A stretch of DNA of 64,000 bases from NCBI GenBank assembly GCA_021234535.1, contig CM037830.1, positions 15,493,116 to 15,557,115 on the forward strand, given 5' to 3'. A program made the translations under genes and the position numbers. The notes under the pieces were generated by a model. That model saw only the letters and a program-made list of their open reading frames with translations. It searched no databases and was not told where the DNA came from. Origin of the DNA: Stichopus chloronotus. Lineage: Eukaryota; Echinodermata; Holothuroidea; Aspidochirotida; Stichopodidae. Of the stretch, positions 50,501 through 60,620 are shown piece by piece. The stretch's first letter is position 1. The number at the start of each line of letters is the position of its first letter.

Positions 50501-53107
50501 GGGCGTGAACACACGATACAATAAGTAAATCTCCCTGAAGCTGTAGGGAAAAAGTATAAAATGCAATGAATGGTTAAAAGTGAATCCAAATTTCGTATAT
50601 CACCTAATTTGCAAACTTCATTACAAGTGATTTTTTTTTTCGTATACCAATATATCATTCACCACATATGCTGTACTACGTACTGTAGAGAGTTGTCATT
50701 TTGTTTTGGTCGTGAAGATGTGTGTGTGTGGTGGGATGTGGATTAGCACATATCACACGAGCAGGATTTTTTTTTTGCTTTTGAACATCAGTGCTAACTT
50801 TCGGTGTTTTTGTGATATTCGGTTGATGTTAGTGACTTGTAATCCTTATTACACATCTTACGATAGCCGCAGTTTTGTAAACTCTGAAACTCGAAAATTT
50901 CGACCTGATTTATCCCGATGTCCCTGCACCCCAATCCATGCGGTGGGTGGGCATATTCCTTCCTCGTATTGGGACCAGCCAAACCCCTCCCGCAATACAT
51001 ATACACTCTCACCCACTTACCAGTTTGATATACAGTAGCGAACAGTTGGACATGCATCACTATGTCTTGCCGTCTATGTTGTTACGTTAACTCATTTTAC
51101 CTCTTTGATACCTCTTTAACGACGTCAAAGTAGTTTTACCTTACCCCGTGGACTTTTGGCAAAATTATGTCAAATGTTGAAACGTAAGAACAACAAACTC
51201 GTTGAAAGAATATATTTCATGTGATATGTTACATTTAATATTAATAAATTAAGAAGACAAATACAGGTGACGGAAAAGCTAAAAACAAAAGGAAACAAAC
51301 TTGCAGCATCCTTGAGCTAGCCTCCTCCCTCAGAAGCATAATGTCTGCTTCGGTAGAATTCTCTGAAACCAATCAAAATGTTATTATTATTATTATCATT
51401 ACTGCTATTTTTTATGACGTAGTCAAGATATGTCTTGTCATTCGCATAGTTGAACAGAAGACGTGTGACAAATGACATAATGCTCACTGACGTTATGTAT
51501 AGAGGGGGGGGGGGGGCGGGGAAACGGCCTTCGGAGGTAAGAAAGAGAAAACTACATACTATTTGCACTTCGATAAATTTGGCCCCACCTGCACCCACCT
51601 GTCTTTCCATAGTATAATTTTTCATTTATCGTCTTGATTAAGTAGATTTCTACAATTTACCGGTTATTGGTGCAGGGCAATCTCCTCTTGCGTTGAAAAT
51701 GGATATAGCAGGTAAAATGTAGGCTGAACTAGGCCCTTGGTTAATCGGAAGTCTTTGAAATTAAAATAGACAAAGTACGTTACAAAGGTTTTATCTTCGT
51801 GCATCCACTAAAGAACATACCAGAAAGAATATGTATATATGCTAATATCAATTTTTATTTATATTAAGCCTACAAATATTCGTGCAAGCAGTGAGTCACA
51901 ATGGAAATATATTATAAGTTATATGACATGTGTGATATTCATGGAAAAACAAATAAGAAGAAATAAACTGGGGAATAGTATGCTAGTCTCGATCCATCTA
52001 TCCGTTGCTTTATCCTCCGGATATAGAACACTCTGCCCGTAACCTATTTAGTTAATTAATTTCAGGAAGGGGCATTTCAGACATACCAAAATCGACATTG
52101 TTTTTGTTTGGGCGAAATGTTCCGAATGCAAACGCAAGTGCAGGCAGTCTCCCAAGAGCACTATAGCATGGTTGACTGAAACTGTTCCCCTTTCACACAA
52201 AACCCTTTCCCCTTCCCCTTACTCCCTAGGGAATGCTTTGCCTCCCGTGCGAACCAAGTTGGTAGTGAGGTGTTTAACATGCGTGATTGGAAGCTACAGA
52301 AACTAAGCAAGGATAACATGGAAACATGTTTCATCCATGTATTTATGATAAGAGTTACCTGCTACCGATGGTAGTCTGTAAGATGGTGCATACACCAGAC
52401 ATGAAGAAAGTGGTGGCAATGTGTCTTGTGATCATCCCGTCAAGTAGGTCAAAGCACAAAGATTGACCCAGAAGGATTGGGTAAACCAAACAAGAGGTGA
52501 AGTTTGCTGAAAAGTGCTACATCCAGGTGAAATAAAAAACAAAATTAATTGGTAAAAAATGTGAAAATGGTCCACGAAAGAGCGGAGCAATTATGACAGG
52601 GCCATAGAGAATATGAACAGAAACAACAGAGCGAATGGATATAAAATAAAGGATAAAAAAGTAAAGGAACCACTTTTGGTTGGTCATCCTTTTATTGGTC
52701 GATAAATTAAGATATTAAGATATGTCTGACACGTCTTTGGTAATTTTGAGTCACTGCAACTGTCGAGGTTGTCGAGAGAAAATCATTTTGTTTCAAGTGC
52801 CTATAGTGCTTTAAGTATCTGCACCTTTTATTAATACCTCTAGTCTAACAAACAAATGGATGCTGTGGAGCTGTGATGCAAGTTATATATATATATAAAA
52901 TACCTGCAGACCCATTAGAATGATAAGAGGCCAAGAGGGCCGGTCATCGATGCCATGAATCAACTGACTATCGGAGGGAGGTTTATCCCTGCCAACCGTC
53001 CCATCGTTAGCTATTAGGACGCCGAGTTCAACGTCGACGTCTGTCCCATTGTCCTCCGATTTATTTTCCTTATCTCCTCCGTTGTCAAAATCGAGCGACG
53101 AATCCAT
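41367..53107 (-). CDS. SLC23A1-like: SLC23-family (nucleobase/ascorbate) transporter, complete 12-exon gene
   Basis: This family moves ascorbate or nucleobases across the plasma membrane with about 14 membrane segments. Twelve minus-strand exons join without a frame break to 1737 nt, or 578 residues plus TAG, close to the usual 570-650. All introns are GT-AG. The acidic cytosolic N-tail (1-57) is followed by SWPLIILMGLQH, the family's first-membrane-segment signature. Later landmarks are LPINQGPSSAYILP (121-134), LDSVGDYHAC (341-350), PAHAVNRGIGAEG (361-373), and SPRNLLILG near the C-terminal third. The tail is rich in Lys and Glu. The canonical Glu of ESIGDY is Asp342. The canonical PNIG of the NAT motif reads GDIA (392-395). 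Substrate therefore cannot be assumed. A tandem paralogue lies upstream at 60448-64000. The start has A at -3 and G at +4. Confidence 0.92.
42238..42316 (+). repeat. (GAT)n microsatellite in SLC23 intron
   Basis: About 75 bp of GATGAT repeats with a few interruptions (TTGACGATG, AATGACGATG). It lies in the intron between coding exons 11 and 12 of SLC23 gene 1. Confidence 0.95.
42465..42560 (-). CDS. SLC23A1-like: SLC23 gene 1, coding exon 11
   Basis: This 96-bp exon encodes GSDGLDQVIKVLFGNGMFVG and then LIICVILDNLIPG. It matches GIDQVLNVLLTTAMFVGG...ILDNTIPG. The acceptor is a normal TTGCAG, unlike the paralogue at 61671-61766. The length is a multiple of three. Confidence 0.92.
42959..43096 (-). 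CDS. SLC23A1-like: SLC23 gene 1, coding exon 10
   Basis: This 138-bp exon encodes GMISAIGMANLSTVQMNSPR, then NLLILGVSLFIAIGLPNYLS. It matches the [22 protein letters not shown] signature. Borders are TGTCAG and GTAAAA. The paralogue at 62193-62330 has the same length. Confidence 0.93.
43523..43588. repeat. Opposed C-run and G-run in SLC23 intron 9
   Basis: A run of about 13 C at 43526-43538 is followed about 40 bp later by a run of about 13 G. Together they can pair as a long C:G stem. They lie in the intron between coding exons 9 and 10. Confidence 0.8.
43653..43779 (-). CDS. SLC23A1-like: SLC23 gene 1, coding exon 9
   Basis: This 127-bp exon encodes VASRIVLQASGMIFILVGFV, then SKISAVFSGIPKPVLGATGL. 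It matches the SR(R/I)V...GKFSALFASLPDPVLGA block. The paralogous exon at 63385-63511 has the same length and 37 of 43 identical residues by eye. Confidence 0.93.
44214..44470 (-). CDS. SLC23A1-like: SLC23 gene 1, coding exon 8 (substrate-site exon)
   Basis: This 257-bp exon is the longest and spans residues 316-401. It encodes GQWGWSFTFSTAGIVGFMTA, the LDSVGDYHAC helix, AHAVNRGIGAEG and GVGFGYTAYSGDIALLSLTK. In SLC23 relatives the equivalent helix begins ES(I/V)GDY and the last motif reads SSSPNIGVLGITK. Here the Glu is Asp, and Pro-Asn-x-Gly is Gly-Asp-x-Ala. The donor is GTAAAT. Confidence 0.92.
44921..45077 (-). CDS. SLC23A1-like: SLC23 gene 1, coding exon 7
   Basis: This 157-bp exon encodes MLLAMVIMWAVCAILTFAGL, then LPDDSNVYGHAARVDLKVET and a segment ending WLSLPYPG. 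The DSxxYGxxARxD and PW...PYPG landmarks match SLC23A1/2. Borders are TTACAG and GTAATG. Confidence 0.92.
45360..45620 (+). repeat. Dispersed repeat, two tandem partial copies
   Basis: AACTCAGTGGGTAGGTGCCC (near 45381) and AACTTGAGAGGTAGGTGTCT (near 45573) are the same block about 193 bp apart. The GTGTCACGCTCTCCTCCTAG block between them recurs as GTGTCACGGTCTCCTAG near 57250. AGGTCACATAGTGACCTTTG between the copies is itself palindromic. Confidence 0.6.
45572..46141 (-). other. Unrecognised 189-codon open frame inside SLC23 intron
   Basis: This is the longest uninterrupted frame in the window. Its product would be basic and rich in Cys, His and Trp, with no membrane segment or repeat and no family I recognise. 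The first third overlaps the 46005-46050 hairpin. The last part overlaps the dispersed repeat near 45580. It lies on the same strand as the host gene but is not joined to it by matching phases. It may be a degraded mobile-element frame or chance. Confidence 0.25.
46005..46050. repeat. Near-perfect 19-bp hairpin with 8-base loop
   Basis: AAAAACAGAAGCCTCGGAG pairs with CTCCGCGGCTTCTGTTTTT across the loop GCATTAGT, with one mismatch. The GC-rich stem flanked by A and T runs resembles a bidirectional bacterial intrinsic terminator. In this setting it more likely reflects a hairpin-type repeat. Confidence 0.85.
49556..49652 (-). CDS. SLC23A1-like: SLC23 gene 1, coding exon 6
   Basis: This 97-bp exon encodes TIALVIVFSMFLSSWGIPLP and then RGRKFQLFAFFP. 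It is a hydrophobic segment followed by the short basic cytosolic loop seen in relatives. Borders are TTCTAG and GTGAGT. Confidence 0.9.
50359..50534 (-). CDS. SLC23A1-like: SLC23 gene 1, coding exon 5
   Basis: This 176-bp exon encodes GDLLIVSCVHALIGYTGLIG, then FLHRFLGPLTIAVVLIMISY and a segment ending AGSHWAISLP. It matches the GALLKYIGPLTITPTVALIG block and the SHW landmark of the family. Borders are TTCAG and GTGAGT. Confidence 0.92.
51301..51362 (-). CDS. SLC23A1-like: SLC23 gene 1, coding exon 4
   Basis: This 62-bp exon encodes an extracellular-loop-like segment, NSTEADIMLLREEASSRMLQ. NST is a potential N-glycosylation site, and vertebrate relatives also carry glycosylation sites in this loop. 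Borders are TTTCAG and GTTTGT. Confidence 0.85.
51661..51752 (-). CDS. SLC23A1-like: SLC23 gene 1, coding exon 3
   Basis: This 92-bp exon encodes LPINQGPSSAYILPAISIFN and then ARGDCPAPIT. It aligns with the QxxSFAFLxP region of membrane segment 3, which lines the substrate site in the family. Borders are TTTCAAAG and GTAAAT. Confidence 0.88.
52359..52516 (-). CDS. SLC23A1-like: SLC23 gene 1, coding exon 2
   Basis: This 158-bp exon has a TGTAG acceptor and a GTAACT donor. It encodes HFSANFTSCLVYPILLGQSL, then a segment ending GVCTILQTTIGSR, which matches the GITTLLQTTFGCR signature. The first half is more divergent from vertebrate ascorbate transporters than the second. Confidence 0.9.
52904..53107 (-). 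CDS. SLC23A1-like: SLC23 gene 1, coding exon 1
   Basis: This 68-codon, phase-0 exon starts MDSSLDFDNGGDKENKSEDN and ends RPSWPLIILMGLQ. The acidic, Asn/Ser-rich head is the cytosolic N-tail and the hydrophobic end begins membrane segment 1. The donor GTATTT runs straight into a (TA)n tract at 52885-52897. Confidence 0.9.
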
Positions 53108-54689
53108 CTTGTAAATGTCTTCGAGAAACGCACATCCTCCGAGAAATGGACACCAAATTTAAAAATTGCTGTCCTCAAAACGAAAAAGATATTTAATGAC
53201 ACAACGAAGAAATACCAAGAAGCCCTTAACGACAGTGGCTACAAACTCACACGTGCAAAAACCGAAACACCAACTAAAAAAAAGTACGTCGCAGCTGAAA
53301 CATTTTTTTAGGTGCAACCTCCAATTTAACAAAAGTCTTGCAACTAATATCGGTTAACAATTCTTCAAAATTCTCGATGAGAAATTCCCAAAAGACAATG
53401 AACGACCCAAGATCTTTTAACAGAGGCACATGAAAATTATATTACAGTTGTATACTAACATAAACCCAAGCGACGCCCACAATAAATACGTTATCAATAC
53501 CCAGAACAAACCCTCAACCAAACAATGTAATGGTACAATAAATGAACAGTCCCCCCTTGAAGGACAATGTAGATAAGAAGGGGGTCGTCTACAAAGCCTT
53601 CGCCACAAGAGATGATAACTATGACACACGAACAAATATGTCGGCATCCCCCGCAACAGAATTCAAAACACGCTTTAATAATGTATCACAAAAGCTCATT
53701 CACTAACCAACATAAAAGACACGCCAACTTAGTAAGTACTTCTGGTCTCGTAAAGATAAAAAAAGGAAATACAATATAAAATGAAAAAAAAACAACATTA
53801 AAACACGAGAAACCGTACAATAACATCACAAAACAACTGCAACGTTCTGTATATCTATATATAGTACAGAAGTCCTCTTTACATAGATCAGTGTCTACAC
53901 TCACGTATCCGGAATCTGGGATACTGGTTAGAGTCTGTTGAGCAGTGTCCTGCACTTAAACCAGAACGCGAGGCATTTAAATATGGTTTAAATATAAAGT
54001 GTCAACAGCGATGTCATGCAAATCAGCACCAGAAGGGGGTTTATATTTATTTTATATCGTTATAATGCATTCATATCTGTATGACTGGCCGACAAAATCC
54101 TTTTTATTTTATTTCATTGCTTAGCGGTTTGTGTTATTTGGAACAGTCTTTTTGGTGCATAGCGATCGCTGAGTCCGGACATAAATTTGAAGCAAAAACG
54201 ATACGAATGTGACATCCACCGTTTAGCAAGCGTCTCGAAGGAAAAATCGAACTTTTTCGATTGCCTATTAGAATTCTCACGTTCCGTATACCACCCTAAA
54301 AATATCATTTTAACCTGCAATATTAAATGACTACTGCCGATAAAATCATTGCGTACCATTTTCTCTTCTTCTTTTCAGAGAATAACAAGGAAAATTAAAT
54401 GAAAAAGTTTTTGCTGTCACGCAACATGAAATCACCTCGAAAAAAATGTTGAGGACTATATCATTATCAAGGGAACCAGGGCCGGCGCTAGGGTCATATC
54501 TTTAAGGAATGTGAAGGTAACAATTAAGACTGGCTGGATGCTTTTTCCAAATGAGTGGCCACCATACCGCGACAGTTTCGTATACGAGGAATACCCTGGT
54601 GCAGTCTTCACAAAAAGGGAACTATCAGTCTCGATGGAACACAAAAAAATATTGGAAGAGATGGATGGGGATGAGTAACGGCAGGGTTA

Positions 54690-55350
54690 TCTAAGAGGAG
54701 CCCCTTCATTTTGGCTCAGATCGTTAAATTTTTTTTGCTTTTCAAGCTCCGTATGGCAGATAATATTTGGGGGACTGAACACGTACGCGCCCGGCGCCTG
54801 GATTTTTTTCTAGTGGGGGGCAGAGTTTTTTTGCTCAAATTTTGTTTGTTACTAGTAAGAAGGATTAATATTTAAGTGGAACCCCACCATTAGTTGGCAC
54901 AGAACGTACGAGAAAATTTTGTCTTTTGAAACCTCCAGATGGCAGAAAACGGCCTTCCCCGTGTGAATTTTGAGCTGCATGTACCCAGTCGTGAAAGAGA
55001 GATATCATGTCTGCAAATTCTTCAATTCACGTAAAAACAAAAAGTCCAGCTATGAAAAATGGTAATATATATATATGGGGAGTTGAGGTGATACAAGAAT
55101 AAGAATGAATTACTTTTCCTCCATTCTTTCTTCGAGCGCTTGGCAAGTATTTTGGGGATGAACCCACAGGCGTCTAGAAATGTTTTTGTGGTGTAGAGAG
55201 TTTTCGCACGAATTTCGTTTGTTACTAATTAACGGGATTACAATTTAAGGGGAGCTCGAATATCAGTTGGATCGTAGCTCACAAACAAAAATTTGGGTTT
55301 TCAAACTCCCCAGCGAGTCGAAAACGGCGTTCTCGGGTGTTCATAGGGTG
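54690..55350 (+). repeat. Diverged tandem repeat, about 370-bp unit, two to three copies
   Basis: TTTTGTTTGTTACTAGTAAG near 54840 recurs as TTTCGTTTGTTACTAATTAA near 55212. In both copies this is followed by ATTTAAG(T/G)GGA, CAGTTGG-like and (A/G)AAAACGGC blocks. Another partial copy (GAGCCCC, AAGCTCCGTATGGCAGA) precedes at 54690-54765. The copies are old and heavily substituted. Confidence 0.7.
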
Positions 55351-58300
55351 AGACATTCCCACACCTTCCTATCGCGACCACATAGGGACCATGTGAAAAA
55401 ACTATATATTATATGCATGTATGTAGCCTATTGGAGGAAGATTTGTATTATGTCCTTAGTTAAGATTTTTCACGTAATGGAAGTCTACCGTCGTTTTCAT
55501 TTATATCACGTAGGACGAGATAGAAAAATAAATCTTCTGTAAACCGTTTCATTCAGTGTTATCAGATTAATAAAAAGTGGTAAGATGATTATTACTGAAC
55601 AATGATAATTTATGACCGTGGCGTCATACTTGATATCTTCACAAGATGCAATTAGTGGAATTGCATGGTTGCACAACTAACAGCTACCGAAGTGTTTCCA
55701 CAGTGATAAACAATGAGTTATCCCATTCTGTTGCGTGTCACCACCAAAACAATGCATTTTCACAAAACAAAAGCTCAGCATCAAATATAAGGGAAACCGA
55801 GAGCTAAAGGAAAACTTACGCATGGTTAAAAAATGTGTCGCTTTTCCCAGCAGCTGCTGCATGTATTCCCTGAAATTTTTATGCCTCTCTCGCTATCTAG
55901 GGTTAGTTAGGCTTCCGACCTCAGTCCTGCAACCCTAGTAAAGAGAGTTGCAGCATTTTTGACTCATTTCAAGTTTCATGCTTTAAATGCTCTCAACTCT
56001 CTTCCACTCGGCTGGCTTCGAACGTTTGCTAAATTCGACTGACAGAAAAATTTGTATCTTTATATGGTTAAAAGGCAAGTCCCTAATTGAAGGTGTGTAA
56101 CATTATACCACTATCCTTAGGTGTAATCATTTCATATTCACACAGAAATACATTTCTATACTATGGAGAGCATGCATGCTAATTGTACATATTCCGGATT
56201 CTTTGTCTTATCGTTCCTATTAGTTCTAAACCTTTATAAATTACAGCATTCGAAGTACAATTACACCCGCTCATAAACTCATATCATGTAATATTAACCT
56301 GGTTCCAAGCGAGTGGCTAACTGTTGTTGATAAATTGGAAGGACTGAAATTGTACATTGTACAAAAAAAAGAGAGAGAAGAATAAATTCAACGAACTGTG
56401 GATGCTTGTACATACTTACCGAGATGAATATTTATGGTTACACGGTAGAATATATGTTCCAGCTGGGAAGAAATAGAGGTAACAGGATAATTAAAAACAT
56501 CCAATTGTGGAACCAACATATCATTGTGTTGAGTGAAGGAGGGGGGGGGGGGAAGTTTTGGTTTAAACGTGAACAGTTTTGAGAACTGCTAAGCACATAA
56601 ACAGTCATTCTAAGCTTGCAGGGGAACTTACAAAGTCGCGAGGAAGTAGCCTGCAGATTCTGTAGCTGCCACCCCTATGTGGTTGCTGCCCCGCTTTTCG
56701 TAACAATAAGCTGAACGAGAAAAGCTCGTCCGCTACAAGGGTTAAAAAAGTAATAAGTTACAACGTAGTGTACAGGGTGGGGGGGGGGGTAGTATTGGGC
56801 AAGACGTTAGTAGACTTTTCCCTGTAAAGAATTAAAATCGATGACGGTCTATGATCTTCACATTGCAGCGAGATTTTGCTTCAGTAATAAGTTAGTACAT
56901 AGCATGACTTCTCAAAATTATTAAGCGGGCGCACCTACGATAGTCGCGTACTTTAGCACTGGCTGGTACTAGGGTCTTCAATAAGACTAAGGCGAGGGAG
57001 GGGGGTACTTATCTGATCCTTGGAGCTGTTTTGAAGACCCAAACTGTCCGCACTTCAATGTAGCCCAAAATTCACCCTTGTGGTTTTCAACTGAAACTAG
57101 GTGAGTCACTGTTCTTATTTAAAAGGAAGCCTACCTTATACGGCATTCAAAAAACCGATTGGGTTTAGAGGAAGAGAACGAGTGTATTTACATATAAGTG
57201 CGTATGTGTACAACAGGATGGTCTAGCCACAAATATAGCTTTGAAATGTGTGTCACGGTCTCCTAGATAATCAGTTCGACCAACTTGAAACATGGTGGGA
57301 AGGTGCCTAGCTAAGAGATGAAGTGTTCGCAGGATGAATTATGTAATAGGTTAAAGGTCACGGTCGCATGTCATGAAAACGAAAAAAAAAAACACTTTTA
57401 TCATCATCTGCATGTCTGAATGTACTAGAGATATAAAAGTATCATATTTCTAAGATGAAATGGAAACAATTTGAAACTCAGGGGTATTATAACACAAGAT
57501 ACATGTAGCAGGTGTCCCATGTACTGGTGACACACGGTAACAACTGATATCGAATCTCTGTCGGTACCAAGCAATGTGACACACTATTTCAACCAATGCA
57601 AACGCGTGACTGGGGGAGTGGTTATATCTGGAAAACAACGTCATTTCTCATGCCCTAGTAGTACAATTCTCATTCAGGTTTGCTTCAAAAACATAATTAT
57701 GCTGGACATGGGTGTCTGTTATTTTGTCGTATTTGTGCGTAAAAAGTGATACCCGTACATGGCGTGCTGCTAAGCGCGTATTACATCACGCCAAGATTGA
57801 CGGCGCATTTGGATCAGCTGAGGAATGCTGTGAGGCGCAGGCAAACTCTAGGAAGAGAGATTGAGGGAGCCTAGAGATTGCGTGTCGCAAGCAGACACAT
57901 ATCTCACTATGTCAAGCATGCAGGCACGCCTCCGACTATTCCTGACACATATTCCTGATACTTAATGCCATCAACATATATCTCTTGACATAACAGTAAA
58001 ATCTCAGCCACTTACATCGGAGGGCAGTATTTCACATATTCTCTTAGGGTTCACCTAAAACCATTCATTTGAATCATTATTTCTTTCGTCTGGGACTATG
58101 GCGAGTAGTTCTCTTGATCCCCTCAGCTGTAACAGTTTCAAAAATTAATTGACTGATAAACAACTTTTACACATAAAGTTTAAAATGTGGAAGACTTACA
58201 TTTCCATCTAAAATTCACACTCCAGCTGGATTTTTTCAAAAACAATCAATACTGAGAAGAAACAAAAATCACTCATTATCGGAACAATTTAATTTGCCAA

Positions 58301-60383
58301 CGATGTAATTTATAATAGTGTATAGATGTCTGCATTCTTTATTACAGTTGCTTAATTGCTGTTTCATCCAAGGATAAACATTTGCTCCATAACTGTTATA
58401 TTTTATGTATTTGATGTAATCATAATATTGAGCAGAAAACTAGTTGATGTGCTTAATATTTAATCTTAGACAGAAACGAAGTAATAATGTGTTTTGTGAA
58501 ATGTTGAGAAACTGTCTGTAAAAACATTGTTTTAGTCTTTATTGGGAAAGACCATAGGGGATGTTAACGTCATTAGTTTTATCCCATGGCCCTTCAATAT
58601 CAACTTTTTTTAAACTAGTGCATGTTCTTCTCATTGCAGAGGGATGAAATCTTCAAATGGAAATCTCTTTCTAACGTCATTCTAAACTAAAGGCGGAAAA
58701 TAAATTGATGGGCAAATATTCTATTCCAAAGCTTCTTTCATATATTGAACTATCATGGGTTTCATATGCTCATCTGTTGACATAGTAATTCCAAGGTTAC
58801 AAGTGATTTTTGTGAGACTTGAAAAATGAAAAGTGACTTGAGTATTGGTGTTGTACACATGACAAGCATTACGTGGAACAGGACCTCCCCCCCCCCCCCC
58901 TTCCCCATCCGTTTGCAGCGGATTTATTTGAGCGTCGCAAGAGTGGAGCCTGGGACGGCGAGTTCGGGCGATATAGATATTTTGATCGTATATTTTCTCG
59001 TATGTTCCGCACCAACTGATGGTGGCGCTCTCTTCAGAAAGTCTTTCCAAATAAGTGATGGTCGACAACACTTGAACCTTGTCACACTCCTCCCCCACGT
59101 CAAGACGCATGACAATTAGCCCAGTTGCAAGAATAAAACAATAAGATTAGTGTGTTGATAATAATTGTTTCGTAAATCTAAGAAAATTTAATCTAACCAT
59201 GGAGATATTATAACCTGTAATCTGCCATCCGTTATTTGTCACTACGTGTGTTTGGTCTCGGGAAATCTGCTGAAAGTGCGTACGTAGCTAGAGTTCACCA
59301 TCACCTACAATGGGGATGTTTCCTAGGTTAGAGGAAGAACGTGTGACGGGTTACTGGGAGAGAACTTGTCCTCCCTGAGAACCAGTTCTCAGTTAGCGTT
59401 CCTATACTTTAATCTTACCAGTGGTTGTTATATTCTTTTTGACATATTTGAAGTGTTAACACTGGGCTGGTTTCCAAGGGCAAGGTCAAATGGTGGATTT
59501 GTGGGTTTAGGTAACATCTTGTCAATTGCGCTAATTAACGAAAGAAAGAAGTCACTCCTGAACGAAGAGACCAAACTATATATATGTATATCTATTTTAT
59601 ATTGATATACATTCTCCCGAGTGTCCTCTTCTGTAGTGTCGTTCTTCCCCGATCCCAGGTTTGCGAAAAGAGCGTGCAGGCAGGCAGGCGAACTTCTTTT
59701 ATAGTTGGGGTGGGGATAAATGTCTAAAAGGGCTTTCTGAGAAGACCAGTTAGTGATATGTTTAAAAAAGGCACCCTGGAAAAAATTTATTATACGTAGT
59801 AAGGGCAATCTTTGTCATTTTTGGCACAGTATCTAGAAATCTGGAGGGGAACCCCTCCCCCTCCTTCCCCCAACGTCGTCCATGACAGGTAATACCCCTA
59901 ATGTTGGAAAAGTGTAGTAACATAAACGATGACCATTATGAAATTTACAAGCTCTTTATCGGCAAACGTATCATCGACTTCCTTGTACAGGGACAGTGCT
60001 TTTTTTATTATTATATAATTATGGGCCAGGAGGACCCACCCCGTGCACACACACACCCGTGCACAAAAGGAATCTTTGCCTATACAAGGGGACATCTGCA
60101 TTACATGTTAAATTACATTTATCTAAATCACATATTGTGAAAGTTTTACAGGACGGTAACTGTGACGTGACTTATTAAGTGATATCGCTTATGATATAGT
60201 CCTTACAGGACAGATTTGAAAACATGAGATCATTGCAGGCTATAGGAACTATAACCATGTAATCACTAACAAGATTATTCTTATGATACGATACCACCGT
60301 CATAAAATTCAGCAAGACACTCTCTTCGGGAAACACTTTCGTTGGAGTGCTTTAGTGAACATGTTGTGAACAGTCTCTGTTCT

Positions 60384-60389
60384 TTTATT
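60384..60389 (-). promoter_or_regulatory. Candidate poly(A) signal AATAAA of SLC23 gene 2
   Basis: AATAAA on the minus strand lies about 60 bp after the stop codon at 60450-60448. The position would imply a very short 3' untranslated region, so it is only a candidate. Confidence 0.4.
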
Positions 60390-60447
60390 ACCTACGTATA
60401 CAGACGGCAAAGAAATTACAACAAAGTGTGCCACCGAATAAGCTTAA

Positions 60448-60620
60448 CTACTCATTAAATGTAGGAGAAAATGGCATCTTTTTCATGCAGTTGCTACTTC
60501 GCACCCAGTTCATGCCGATGGGGAAGTCGTAAGTTTTCATCTTCTCCTTTTCTTCCTCGGTAAGATCCTTCTTTTTCTCCCTGCCATCATTTGACTGGCA
60601 GCCTTTTTCTTCTGCCGTAC
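60448..60620 (-). CDS. SLC23A1-like: SLC23 gene 2, last coding exon and stop
   Basis: This 173-bp exon, the same length as in gene 1, encodes a Lys/Glu-rich tail starting GTAEEKGCQSNDGREKKKD. It continues to YDFPIGMNWVRSSNCMKKMP and FSPTFNE before TAG. The acceptor is CATAG. Confidence 0.92.

Larger units (their letters stand above)
53108..60447. other. Intergenic region between the two SLC23 genes
   Basis: This 7.3-kb stretch separates the start of gene 1 from the stop of gene 2. It should carry the gene 1 promoter. A strong minus-strand CTCG|GTAAGTATG donor at 56419-56418 could end a non-coding 5' exon of gene 1; that is inference only. Other content is the diverged ~370-bp repeat at 54690-55350, G-runs near 56540, 56780 and 57000, and a dispersed repeat near 57250. 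A 129-codon minus-strand frame at 59110-58721 is partly poly-Gly and unrecognised. Confidence 0.6.

Noticed and set aside
58721..59110. 129-codon minus-strand frame between the SLC23 genes
   Set aside because: Part of it is a poly-Gly run from a C/G homopolymer, no family is recognisable, and no splice-site logic supports it. It could be a degraded coding relic but I cannot support a gene.
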